From an uncultured Prevotellaceae bacterium (GTDB taxonomy: Bacteria > Bacteroidota > Bacteroidia > Bacteroidales > Bacteroidaceae): 64,000 bases of DNA. Below are positions 17,615-25,948 of the stretch, piece by piece (the stretch's first letter is position 1; every line of letters starts with the position of its first letter). Below the pieces are notes generated by a model. The model saw nothing but the letters and a program-made list of their open reading frames with translations. It was not told the DNA's origin and ran no database searches. Location: assembly GCA_947174945.1 (NCBI GenBank), contig CAMWKZ010000004.1:1-64000 (forward strand). Direction: 5' to 3'. Made by a program: the position numbers and the translations under genes.

Positions 17615-19513
17615 ATGAAAAAGATATATAATATTTTCACCCTGTTGGTGGTAGCCTTTATCGGGCTATCCCTGACAGCGTGCAGCGAGGATGACTACGA
17701 TACCAACCCGTACAACAAATCGGGTGTGAACCTGCTGGCCTTCGGCCCGTCGCCCAACACACGTTCAGAGGAGATACGCATCACTGGTACTAATCTGACA
17801 GCCGTCGACAAGGTGGTGTTCCCCGGTGGTACTATCGAGCGTGCCGGCCAGATAATCAATGTCAGTGGTGCTGAGGTTGAGAAGGCTCAGTTCAACGCTG
17901 TTGACAATGAGAATATCTACGTGAACATCCCGCAGGAAACCGTTCCCGGCCACATCAAGCTGGTAGTTGGCCTTGACACTATCACCTCAGAGGGTACGCT
18001 GACCTTTACCGAGCCTATCGAGGTAACTTCCGTTTCTCCCACCGAGGAGCTGAACGCAGGCGATGAAATCAGCATCAAGGGTGACTATGTGTACAACATC
18101 GCCGAGGTTATCTTTACCTCTGGTGTCTCGGGCGCTCCTGTTGTTGCTGAAGACTTCACCTATGTTTCTCGTGAGGAGATTCGCCTCCGCGTGCCTCTGG
18201 CCGCAGAGTCAGGTACTATCGCCATGAATGACGGTGCCGACTGGGAGTTAGAGTACAAAGAGCCCCTCAACGTCATTACAGCTACCGTAACAGGGGTTAC
18301 CCCATCGGCTGACTTCGGACAGGAGATTCAGATTACGGGTAACAACCTGCACACTGTCGAGAGCGTACTCTTCCCCGGTGGTGTAGCTGCTGACTTTACG
18401 GTATCAGCTGACAACAAGACCATCACGGCCATTGTTCCTGCTGAGTGTAAGTCGGGTGCTATCTCGCTGCTGCTCTACTCGGGTGCAGCCCTGACTACGG
18501 ACGAGTTTGCCGTTCCTACAGTAACCATCACCTCGATAGAGCCTAACAGCGACTTGGTTGAAGGCGACGTAGTAACACTGACGGGTGAGAACTTCGACCG
18601 CATCATTGGCGTTTCAGTGCCTGGCTATGGCGACTTGGAGCCGGAAGACTACACCATTACTGGTGACCAACTGGTATTCATCGTTCCTGAGGGCATGACC
18701 GACGGTAACGTCGTGCTGACCCAGAACTCAAACATCACTGCAAGCATTGGTGTTGAGATTCGCAAGCTGGAAGGTGTTATCTGGATGGGTAAGAAGGACA
18801 TGGACAGCTGGTCTGACAACTGGAGTATTCAGCGCTGGGGCGACGCAGACCTTTGGAAGAAGTTCCGTGAAGCAATCAGTGGTCCTGGCCAATTAACGGT
18901 TCACTACAAGAAGACATCTAGCGACTTCGCTTTGAAAGTAATATCAGGTGACTCATGGAACATCCAGCTCTCTGGTGCCCAGTATGACGAATGGGGCAAC
19001 AACATTGTTGATGACCCTGAAAGCGGAGATTACGTAATTAACCTGAGTGCAGAGGACGCTGCCACCATGTTTGGTAGTGATGAGAACGGCCAAGGCCTGA
19101 TTATCGCAGGTATAGGCTATCAGCTCCAGTACATCAAGTTCGTTGCTGCGGGTGCTGAGCGCACGATTTGGGAAGGCAACGAAGACCTGAGCGACGGCCA
19201 TCAGCCCTATATTGGCTCTGATGCCGGTGCTGAGTTCAAGGAAGTGGATGCTGCTGCTGGCAACGTGGTTCGCTTCTACATCGAGCCGACAGACCCAGAG
19301 TGGTACTTCGAAGTATATGAAGGACACTGGGGACCGCTGTACGGCAAATGGACGGGAGAGAACACCGACTTAGTCGTAGGCCAGCAGGGAGCCGTAGCAC
19401 TCACACTGACCCAGGCCATGATTGATGCTGCATACCAGCAGCAATGGTGGGGCGGTATCTTCGTGGTACAGGGTAAGGTGAAGCTGACGAAAGTCACCGT
19501 GGCTCCGCTATAA
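17615..19513 (+). CDS. Surface glycan-binding lipoprotein with several IPT/TIG domains
   Basis: This second SGBP-like lipoprotein has 632 residues and a lipobox at LTACSED (cysteine at about residue 23). Four consecutive IPT/TIG-type modules are recognisable by their repeated starts: IRITGTNLTAVDKVVFPGG, ISIKGDYVYNIAEVIF, IQITGNNLHTVESVLFPGG and VTLTGENFDRIIGVSVPG. They span roughly residues 35-385. The remaining 250 residues are Trp/Tyr-rich (GVIWMGKKDMDSW, YFEVYEGHWGPLYG) and probably bind glycan. It starts 9 bases after the previous stop and is followed at once by a strong terminator. It may act as an extended arm presenting the binding domain beyond the capsule; that is inference. Confidence 0.8.
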   Translation: MKKIYNIFTLLVVAFIGLSLTACSEDDYDTNPYNKSGVNLLAFGPSPNTRSEEIRITGTNLTAVDKVVFPGGTIERAGQIINVSGAEVEKAQFNAVDNENIYVNIPQETVPGHIKLVVGLDTITSEGTLTFTEPIEVTSVSPTEELNAGDEISIKGDYVYNIAEVIFTSGVSGAPVVAEDFTYVSREEIRLRVPLAAESGTIAMNDGADWELEYKEPLNVITATVTGVTPSADFGQEIQITGNNLHTVESVLFPGGVAADFTVSADNKTITAIVPAECKSGAISLLLYSGAALTTDEFAVPTVTITSIEPNSDLVEGDVVTLTGENFDRIIGVSVPGYGDLEPEDYTITGDQLVFIVPEGMTDGNVVLTQNSNITASIGVEIRKLEGVIWMGKKDMDSWSDNWSIQRWGDADLWKKFREAISGPGQLTVHYKKTSSDFALKVISGDSWNIQLSGAQYDEWGNNIVDDPESGDYVINLSAEDAATMFGSDENGQGLIIAGIGYQLQYIKFVAAGAERTIWEGNEDLSDGHQPYIGSDAGAEFKEVDAAAGNVVRFYIEPTDPEWYFEVYEGHWGPLYGKWTGENTDLVVGQQGAVALTLTQAMIDAAYQQQWWGGIFVVQGKVKLTKVTVAPL

Positions 19514-19534
19514 ACCTTTCAATGCTAATGGAAA

Positions 19535-19565
19535 GGGGCGCAACCTTGCGTTGCGCCCCTTTTTC
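19535..19565 (+). terminator. Strong intrinsic terminator inside the mannan plus operon
   Basis: A perfect 9-bp stem (GGGGCGCAA and TTGCGCCCC) with a 7-base loop is followed by TTTTTC. It lies between the second SGBP gene and the next start, which is only 20 bases further. No promoter box is seen in that gap. Confidence 0.9.
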
Positions 19566-19584
19566 TTTCATTTAAGACAGATAC

Positions 19585-20187
19585 ATGAACAAGAAACAAA
19601 TGCTCCTTGCCGTCTGTGCGGCCATGCTGCTGACGGGCTGCGGAGGAAAGAAGGAACGCAAGGCCACCAGTGCGCAACTGATAGAACAGGTAGAGCAGTT
19701 TGGCATCGACACCATCGAGGCCAAGCCGGGCGAGACGCTGTGCAGCAACTCGGTGGACGGTGTGCTGCGCCACTACCCTGAGCTGTACCACGCCACGCGA
19801 AAGGCCGTGAAAGCCTACGATAAGTGGGTGGAGGCAGCCAAGGAGGCGGGGCTGAAGGTGAAGCCCCAAGCGATGGATGTGACGACACTGCTGGACGAAG
19901 CCCTTTTTGGCGACAGTGCAACGGATGCCGACAGCGCATGGCAACACCTGCCGACAATAGACAGTCTGTACATCCAAGCCATTGTCAGCATTCCCAGTGG
20001 GCAGCCCGACACCGACAAGCGCAAGACGGCCATCGGACGGATGCGCAAGGCATGGCAGGCATACGCCCAGCAACTGCAGGACATGACCCCTACCATCCCC
20101 CAAGACTGCACGCAGCGTTACCTCTCGACCGTCAAGGGTAAGACCAAAGGACTAACGGACATCAACTTATACAAACAAAACCAATAA
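19585..20187 (+). CDS. Small lipoprotein of unknown function in the mannan locus
   Basis: This 200-residue protein has a lipoprotein signal (LLTGCGGKKE, cysteine at about residue 19). The body is alpha-helical and charged, with Ala/Lys/Glu-rich stretches such as ATRKAVKAYDKWVEAAKEAG and MRKAWQAYAQQLQDM. I see no catalytic motif and do not recognise a family. It begins 20 bases after a strong terminator and ends 4 bases before the GH26-GH5 gene. It is therefore cotranscribed with the enzymes, by read-through or by an unseen promoter. Periplasmic or surface location is likely. Any role in glycan handling is guesswork from position. Confidence 0.75.
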   Translation: MNKKQMLLAVCAAMLLTGCGGKKERKATSAQLIEQVEQFGIDTIEAKPGETLCSNSVDGVLRHYPELYHATRKAVKAYDKWVEAAKEAGLKVKPQAMDVTTLLDEALFGDSATDADSAWQHLPTIDSLYIQAIVSIPSGQPDTDKRKTAIGRMRKAWQAYAQQLQDMTPTIPQDCTQRYLSTVKGKTKGLTDINLYKQNQ

Positions 20188-20191
20188 TAGC

Positions 20192-22918
20192 ATGAAGAAA
20201 CTGAAAGCATTCATCGTGGCAGCCACGGCACTGCTGGCGACGGGCAGCATGGCGGCAGATATACCGTCAGCACCCGTTACCGCCAACACGGAGGCTGCCA
20301 AGAAGCTGTACAGCTACTTTCTGGAGCAGTACGGGCAGAAGACCCTTTCGAGCGTCATGGCCAATGTCAACTGGAACAACGAATGTGCCGACAAGGTAAA
20401 TACCCTCACGGGCAAGTACCCGGCCATGAACTGCTACGATTTCATTCACATCTGCTTCTCGCCTGCCAACTGGATTGACTACACCAACATCAAGCCAGTG
20501 CAGGAGTGGCACGACGCTGGCGGCATCGTCCAGCTGATGTGGCACTTCAACGTGCCCAAGAGCCAAGGGAACACCAGTGAAGTAACCTGTACACCCAGCG
20601 AAACGACGTTCAAGGCCGCCAACGCCCTGACAAGCGGCACGTGGGAGAACAAGTGGTTCTACGAACAGATGGACAAGGTAGCGGCCAGCATCCTGAAGCT
20701 GCAAGAGGCGGGCATCGCTGCCACATGGCGCCCCTTCCACGAGGCGGCAGGCAACTACTATCATAAGCCCTCATGGGGTGCATGGTTCTGGTGGGGTGCC
20801 GACGGTGCCGACACCTATAAGAAGCTGTGGACGACGATGTACGACTACTTCAAGCAGAAGGGCATCAACAACCTCATCTGGGTATGGACCACACAGAACT
20901 ATAACGGCAACAGCACGGAGTATGACAACGACAACGCCTACTACCCCGGCGACCAGTACGTTGACATCGTAGCCCGCGACCTCTACGGATGCACGGCAGA
21001 GCAGAACCAACGGGAGTTCACCGAGATTCAGCAGCGCTATCCCAACAAGATGGTGGTGCTGGGCGAGTGTGGCCAGAACAACGGCACCGACCCTGCCAAG
21101 ATGGCCGACGTATGGGCCAAGGGTGCCAAGTGGGGCCACTTTATGGTGTGGTATCAGGGTGGCCAAGGGGCTACCGGCACGATGTGCAGCGATGCGTGGT
21201 GGAAGGATGCCATGAGCAGTGCCAGCGTCATCACGCGCGACCAGCTGCCCAACCTGCAGCCCGGCGTGGTCGAGTTTGAGACGGCTACCGAGGCGGTCAA
21301 GAACATGGGACTGGGCTGGAACTTAGGAAACACGCTGGATGCCAACAGCCAGAAGGTTTACGACATAACGCAGAGCAACTACTGGGGCCAGCAGGACGTG
21401 ACGTCGGAAACGTGCTGGGGCCAGTTCACCACCCAGCCCGCACTGCTCCAGATGTTCAAAGACGCTGGCTTCGGTGCCATCCGCGTGCCTGTGACGTGGT
21501 ATAACCACATCGACAGCAACGGCAACGTGGATGCCGCATGGATGAAGCGCGTGCGCGAGGTGGTAGACTATGTTGTCAACGCTGGCCTCTACTGCATCGT
21601 CAACATCCACCACGACACGGGTGCCGACGGCGACGGCTTTAAGTCGTGGCTCAAGGCCGATGCCACCAGCTATGCCAACAACAAGGCTCGCTACGAGAAC
21701 CTGTGGCGGCAGATAGCCGAGGAGTTCAGGGACTACGACCAGCACCTGCTCTTTGAGGGCTACAACGAGATGCTCGACAGCTATAACTCGTGGTGCTTCG
21801 CCACGTTCAACTCGCCCAACAAGTACGACGCTGCCGGTGCCCTCAAGGCTTATCAGGCCATCAACAACTACGCCCAGAGCTTCGTCGACGTGGTGCGTGC
21901 CACGGGTGGCAACAATGCTGTGCGCAACCTGATAGTCAACACTTACGGTGCCTGCAACGGCAGCGGCACATGGAACGAGCACCTGAAGGAACCGCTGACG
22001 AAGATGAAGAAGCCTACGGGCGAGACTAACCACCTCATCTTCGAAGTCCATGCCTACCCCGAAATCAAGAATCTGGCTACCGCCAAGACCGAGGTCGACA
22101 ACATCATCAAGGGGCTGAACGACAACCTCGTCACCAAGGGCGCACCCGTCATCTTCGGCGAGTGGGGCACGAGCAATGTGGACGGCGGCGCTGGCAAGAC
22201 CGACTACGATGTGAGAAGGGACGACATGCTGGAGTTCGTCGACTACTTTGTGAAGAAGGCAAAGGAGAACAATATGGGCACGTTCTACTGGATGGGCCTG
22301 TCCGACGGAATGACACGTATGCTGCCCGCCTTCAACCAGCCCGACCTTGCCCTCAAGATGCTGAAAGCCTATCATGGCGCAGACTACGACCCTACCCTGC
22401 CCACTAAGTCGGACTTTGGCGATGCCGCCATGTCGTGTACCGTCAACTACGACTCGCAGTGGGGGGAGTTCAACCTGTTTCAAGGCTCTATCAGCGCCAC
22501 CGACTATAAGACCCTACGCTTGGAGCTGGACGCCGTTCCGTCCAACGGGAGCCTGCAAGTCAAGATATACGGCAACACAGAAAAGACAGTGTCCATCACG
22601 GCCAAGAACACCAACGTGTCGCTGACGGGCATGGGCAACATCACGCGCATCACCCTGCAATGGAAAAGCAGCACACCGGGCAGTGTCAAAATCAACAAGG
22701 TGTATCTGGTCAGGCAAGACAACAGCAAGGAGCTGACCGAGCCCAGCGTGTTTTGGGGCTGCAACATGTCGGGCCTCGTCATCATCACGACGGACATTCA
22801 GGACGTCACGTACCACCCTGCCCAGAGCGATGCCATCTACAGCCTGAGCGGTCAGCGCATCGCCCAGCCCACACATGGCATATACATTCGCAATGGTAAG
22901 AAGTACATCAAGCAATAA
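20192..22918 (+). CDS. Bimodular GH26-GH5 mannanase/endoglucanase with a T9SS-like tail
   Basis: This exported enzyme of 908 residues has two catalytic domains. After a signal peptide (to ATGSMAA), the GH26 domain covers about 25-350, with its acid/base in WRPFHEAAG (about 183) and nucleophile in VLGECGQ (about 291). The GH5 domain covers about 365-735: GLGWNLGNTLDA, then acid/base in FEGYNEM (about 524) and nucleophile in VIFGEWG (about 656). A beta-rich region of about 130 residues, possibly carbohydrate-binding, follows. The last 30 residues (YSLSGQRI, then GIYIRNGKKYIKQ) resemble the C-terminal sorting tail of T9SS cargo. A GH26-GH5 mannanase/endoglucanase is known in rumen Prevotella. 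It should make the first surface cuts in glucomannan. Confidence 0.93.
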   Translation: MKKLKAFIVAATALLATGSMAADIPSAPVTANTEAAKKLYSYFLEQYGQKTLSSVMANVNWNNECADKVNTLTGKYPAMNCYDFIHICFSPANWIDYTNIKPVQEWHDAGGIVQLMWHFNVPKSQGNTSEVTCTPSETTFKAANALTSGTWENKWFYEQMDKVAASILKLQEAGIAATWRPFHEAAGNYYHKPSWGAWFWWGADGADTYKKLWTTMYDYFKQKGINNLIWVWTTQNYNGNSTEYDNDNAYYPGDQYVDIVARDLYGCTAEQNQREFTEIQQRYPNKMVVLGECGQNNGTDPAKMADVWAKGAKWGHFMVWYQGGQGATGTMCSDAWWKDAMSSASVITRDQLPNLQPGVVEFETATEAVKNMGLGWNLGNTLDANSQKVYDITQSNYWGQQDVTSETCWGQFTTQPALLQMFKDAGFGAIRVPVTWYNHIDSNGNVDAAWMKRVREVVDYVVNAGLYCIVNIHHDTGADGDGFKSWLKADATSYANNKARYENLWRQIAEEFRDYDQHLLFEGYNEMLDSYNSWCFATFNSPNKYDAAGALKAYQAINNYAQSFVDVVRATGGNNAVRNLIVNTYGACNGSGTWNEHLKEPLTKMKKPTGETNHLIFEVHAYPEIKNLATAKTEVDNIIKGLNDNLVTKGAPVIFGEWGTSNVDGGAGKTDYDVRRDDMLEFVDYFVKKAKENNMGTFYWMGLSDGMTRMLPAFNQPDLALKMLKAYHGADYDPTLPTKSDFGDAAMSCTVNYDSQWGEFNLFQGSISATDYKTLRLELDAVPSNGSLQVKIYGNTEKTVSITAKNTNVSLTGMGNITRITLQWKSSTPGSVKINKVYLVRQDNSKELTEPSVFWGCNMSGLVIITTDIQDVTYHPAQSDAIYSLSGQRIAQPTHGIYIRNGKKYIKQ

Positions 22919-22919
22919 C

Positions 22920-25397
22920 ATGATGAAAAAGGTTCTCTTGCTGTCGTTACTATGTGCGTCGTGCATGGCGACAAATGCCGCAGAGCGGTTTGTTACGTTT
23001 TCGAAGACGGCTAATACGCAGTTGCTGCTGACGGGCACTAATGATACTATTGTCTACGATAGCGGTGACTGGGAGGGCGTGAAGATAGCCATTAACAACC
23101 TGAAGCAGGACTTGACGAGCGTGACGGGCAGTGCCTGCGCGCCTATCGAGGTAGGGACTGTGGGCAGGAGCAAGGTGGCCAGCAGGTACAAGAGTATTTG
23201 CAAGCTGCTGAAAGGCAAGTGGGAGCAGTATGTCATTACGGCAGACAACAGCAAGCTGGTGGTTATCGGCTCTGACAAGCGGGGCACTATCTACGGTATC
23301 TATGAGCTGAGCAGGCAGATGGGAGTGTCGCCGTGGTACTGGATGGCCGACGTGCCCATAGCCAAGCATAAGGATGTCTTCGTGGAAAGAGGCGTTTACA
23401 CGGACGGCGAGCCTAAGGTGAAGTACAGAGGCATCTTCATCAACGACGAGTGGCCGTCGTTCGGAACATGGTGCAACAGGCAGTTTGGCGGTGTCAACTC
23501 CAAGGCTTACAGCCGCATCTTCGAGCTGCTCCTGCGCCTGAAAGCCAACTATATGTGGCCTGCCATGTGGGACTCGCGCTTCAACGAGGACGACCCGCTG
23601 GCACCCAAGATAGCCGACGAGATGGGCATTGTGATGGGTACGAGCCACCACGAACCGATGATGCGCGCCCACAAGGAGTACACGACGAGGCGCGACGAGG
23701 TGGGGCCGTGGGACTACGCAACCAACCCCAAGCGCATTGACAAGTTCTTCACCGACGGGCTGGAGCGCAACAAGGACTACGAAAGCATCATCACCATCGG
23801 CATGAGGGGCGACGGCGACGTGGCCATGGGCGAGGGTCGCGATGCGGACAACATGAAGACTTTGAAGAGGGTGATTGAGGCCCAGCGGGGCATCATCGAA
23901 AGGGTTTACAGGAGGAAAGCAAGCGAGGTGCCGCAGCTGTGGGCCATCTTTACCGAGGTGCAGCGGTACTACGACGCGGGCTTCACCGTGCCCGACGACG
24001 TGACCCTGCTCCTGTGCGACAACAACTGGGGCTACATCCGCCGCAAGGGGCGTGAGCACGAGCGCAAGCGCAAGGGGGGTCTGGGGCTGTACTACCACAT
24101 CGACATGAATGGCGGCCCGTGGAACGACCGATGGGTGAACACCACCACCATACCCAAGCTGAGGGAGCAGCTGCATCTGGCCTACGCCAGCGGCATTGAC
24201 AGGATTTGGATTATCAACGTGGGCGACCTCAAGCCCAAGGAGGTGCCGATTGACTTTATCATGCGGTATGCGTGGAATCCCGATGCCATCCAGCCGGGCG
24301 ACGAGCGGCAAGAGCTGGAGCAGTTTACGGCCAGCGTGTTCGGCGATGCGTATGCCGCAGAGACTGCGGACATCATAGCCAAGTACAGTAAGTACAACCT
24401 GTGGCGCAAGCCCGAGGCGCAATACCCCGGCATCTTCAACATGAAGGAGATGCTGCAGACCAATGCCCTGTGGCAGTCGCTGGTGCTGCGGTGCGAGGAG
24501 CTGAGGGAGCAGATGCCGCCGGAGATGCAGGATGCCTTCTACCAGCTGGTGTACTACCCTGCCGTCGCAAGTGCGGGAGTGGCGCAGCTCTACAATGCCG
24601 CCACCATGGGCGACTCGCTGCTGGTGGAGCACCTGATGGCGAAAGACAGGCGGCTGGCCGACTATTATAATAAGGAGCTGGCCGGAGGGAAGTGGGACGG
24701 CATGATGCTTGACAACCACATTGGCTACACCCAGTGGTTCATTCCCGAGGAGAACCGCAACCCGCTGACGCTGGGCTTCAAGGTGGAGCACAACCTGAAC
24801 GAGCTGCCCACACGCGAAAGGTGCATACAAGCCTACCAATACTCACGGGCGGAGGCTGGCAAGGATGCCGAGTGGATATTCCTGCCCGACTTAGGGCGCG
24901 GGGCGGGCTGCATGGGCAGCAGCAACGTCATGGCCGAGAGCGACACAACGGGCCGTGGACCCGTGCTGGAGTACGACATTGATGCCGAGGCGGGCGCGCC
25001 CCTGCAAATAGCCATCGGCATACTGCCCACCCAAGACGTGCATCCGGTGCGCGGACTGCGCATAGGGGTGCAGATAGACGAGCAACCCATGCAGGTGATT
25101 GATGCGCGCAAGGGTTTGGTTGACACCTTTGGCGAGTACACGCCCCAAAATCTGGCCGTGTCGAAGGTGCTCCGCCCACTGCCGATGCGCAGCCGGCTGG
25201 CTTTGAGCGGTTTCGTCAACGGCAGGCAGCTGCCCCGCCGCGACGAGGTGTTCGACAATCTTAGGTGGCTTGACGCCTCCTTCGACGCAGCCCCTGGCCC
25301 TCACAAGCTAAGAATCATCATGGTAGACCCCGAGATAGTGGTGGAGCAGATAGTCGTGAATCCTGATAACGAGCATTACAGCTACTTGCGCTTATAG
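22920..25397 (+). CDS. GH115-family enzyme, probable alpha-glucuronidase
   Basis: This 825-residue exported protein (signal peptide ending near ATNAAE) matches family 115, whose known members remove 4-O-methyl-glucuronic acid from xylan. Motifs in order are KYRGIFINDEWPSFG, LRLKANYMWPAMWDSRF, GIVMGTSHHEPMMRAH, ITIGMRGDGDVAMG, LLLCDNNWGYIRR, and HIGYTQWFIPEENRNPL, of which I quote only short pieces. I chose the ATG at 22920; a second ATG follows directly, and the longer frame from 22875 lies inside the previous gene. It closes the mannan operon two bases after the GH26-GH5 stop. A glucuronidase is unusual for a mannan locus, so the real target may be mixed hemicellulose. Confidence 0.87.
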   Translation: MMKKVLLLSLLCASCMATNAAERFVTFSKTANTQLLLTGTNDTIVYDSGDWEGVKIAINNLKQDLTSVTGSACAPIEVGTVGRSKVASRYKSICKLLKGKWEQYVITADNSKLVVIGSDKRGTIYGIYELSRQMGVSPWYWMADVPIAKHKDVFVERGVYTDGEPKVKYRGIFINDEWPSFGTWCNRQFGGVNSKAYSRIFELLLRLKANYMWPAMWDSRFNEDDPLAPKIADEMGIVMGTSHHEPMMRAHKEYTTRRDEVGPWDYATNPKRIDKFFTDGLERNKDYESIITIGMRGDGDVAMGEGRDADNMKTLKRVIEAQRGIIERVYRRKASEVPQLWAIFTEVQRYYDAGFTVPDDVTLLLCDNNWGYIRRKGREHERKRKGGLGLYYHIDMNGGPWNDRWVNTTTIPKLREQLHLAYASGIDRIWIINVGDLKPKEVPIDFIMRYAWNPDAIQPGDERQELEQFTASVFGDAYAAETADIIAKYSKYNLWRKPEAQYPGIFNMKEMLQTNALWQSLVLRCEELREQMPPEMQDAFYQLVYYPAVASAGVAQLYNAATMGDSLLVEHLMAKDRRLADYYNKELAGGKWDGMMLDNHIGYTQWFIPEENRNPLTLGFKVEHNLNELPTRERCIQAYQYSRAEAGKDAEWIFLPDLGRGAGCMGSSNVMAESDTTGRGPVLEYDIDAEAGAPLQIAIGILPTQDVHPVRGLRIGVQIDEQPMQVIDARKGLVDTFGEYTPQNLAVSKVLRPLPMRSRLALSGFVNGRQLPRRDEVFDNLRWLDASFDAAPGPHKLRIIMVDPEIVVEQIVVNPDNEHYSYLRL

Positions 25398-25590
25398 CCC
25401 TCGGCAGAGAGCCGTCAGGCAGTGGGCGCAAAGTGTTAAATATTTGAATTAAACAGACAAACCTACTCCGTAGGTTCACATAAAGGGCAGCGGCCCACAT
25501 TTTGATAAATTTTTCATGGTATTTTCATTGAGCTTATAACAAGCTCATATTCAATCGGTTGAAGATGAAGATGCTTTTTACAGGCATCGG

Positions 25591-25766
25591 GAGTGCCCTT
25601 CGCAGTGAGTGCGGAGGGTACTTTTGTTATGTGCGGAGGCCATGCGCACCCTCAGCGGAGCGCACTCGCACCATGCGCGGACGGCGTTCGCAGCGTGTGC
25701 GGAGGGCGTTCCCGTCATGCGCGGAGGCCGTGCGCACCGTGTGCGGAGCCAATCGGCGCACTCGAA
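25591..25766. repeat. 22-bp tandem array (GC-rich GGAGG...TGYGC type)
   Basis: Eight degenerate units of exactly 22 bases start at 25591, 25613, 25635, 25657, 25679, 25701, 25723 and 25745. Most begin GGAGG or GGAC and end in CGCACC(A/G)TG(C/T)GC-like dyads, for example GTGCGCACCGTGTGC. The core CGCACCATGCGC is shared with the arrays at 36204 and, reversed, at 55715. Confidence 0.88.
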
Positions 25767-25912
25767 GGGCGCGTTTGGCACCGTCAGCCGTGCTGGTTTG
25801 CAGAAAATGAAATGTTAAATTCCGTGACTTTTAACTGACGTTTCGACGGGGTACCGACAAGGCTTTCTGCGATATTTTCCCGCCAAAGCACGGGTTTTAC
25901 AAAAAATCTTCG

Positions 25913-25920
25913 TACCTTTG
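25913..25920 (+). promoter_or_regulatory. -7 box of the histidine phosphatase gene
   Basis: TACCTTTG is a full consensus match 36 bases before the ATG at 25949. The region upstream is TTTTAC followed by an A-run. Confidence 0.7.
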
Positions 25921-25948
25921 CGAGCATATTTACTAATTACAACTAACT

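Larger units (their letters stand above)
25398..25948. other. Intergenic region with hairpins and a 22-bp array
   Basis: The gap after the mannan locus contains a small GGGC-AGCG-GCCC hairpin with trailing T near 25482-25500, which may be a weak terminator. It also contains two perfect short inverted repeats: AACCTAC-TCC-GTAGGTT at 25460-25476 and GAGCTT-ATAAC-AAGCTC at 25530-25546. A 22-bp tandem array at 25591-25766 and the next gene's promoter at 25913 follow. No convincing gene is present; open frames across the array are GC-repeat artefacts. Confidence 0.75.

Noticed and set aside
22950..24839. A 629-codon open frame antisense to the GH115 gene
   Set aside because: It is a shadow of a GC-rich coding gene. 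The plus strand has clear GH115 motifs and operon context, while the antisense product has no recognisable domain.
25559..25838. Several overlapping open frames rich in Arg, Ala and Cys across the GC-rich repeat
   Set aside because: They exist in several frames on both strands because the 22-bp units lack stops. The period is not a multiple of three, and no start context or family similarity is seen.
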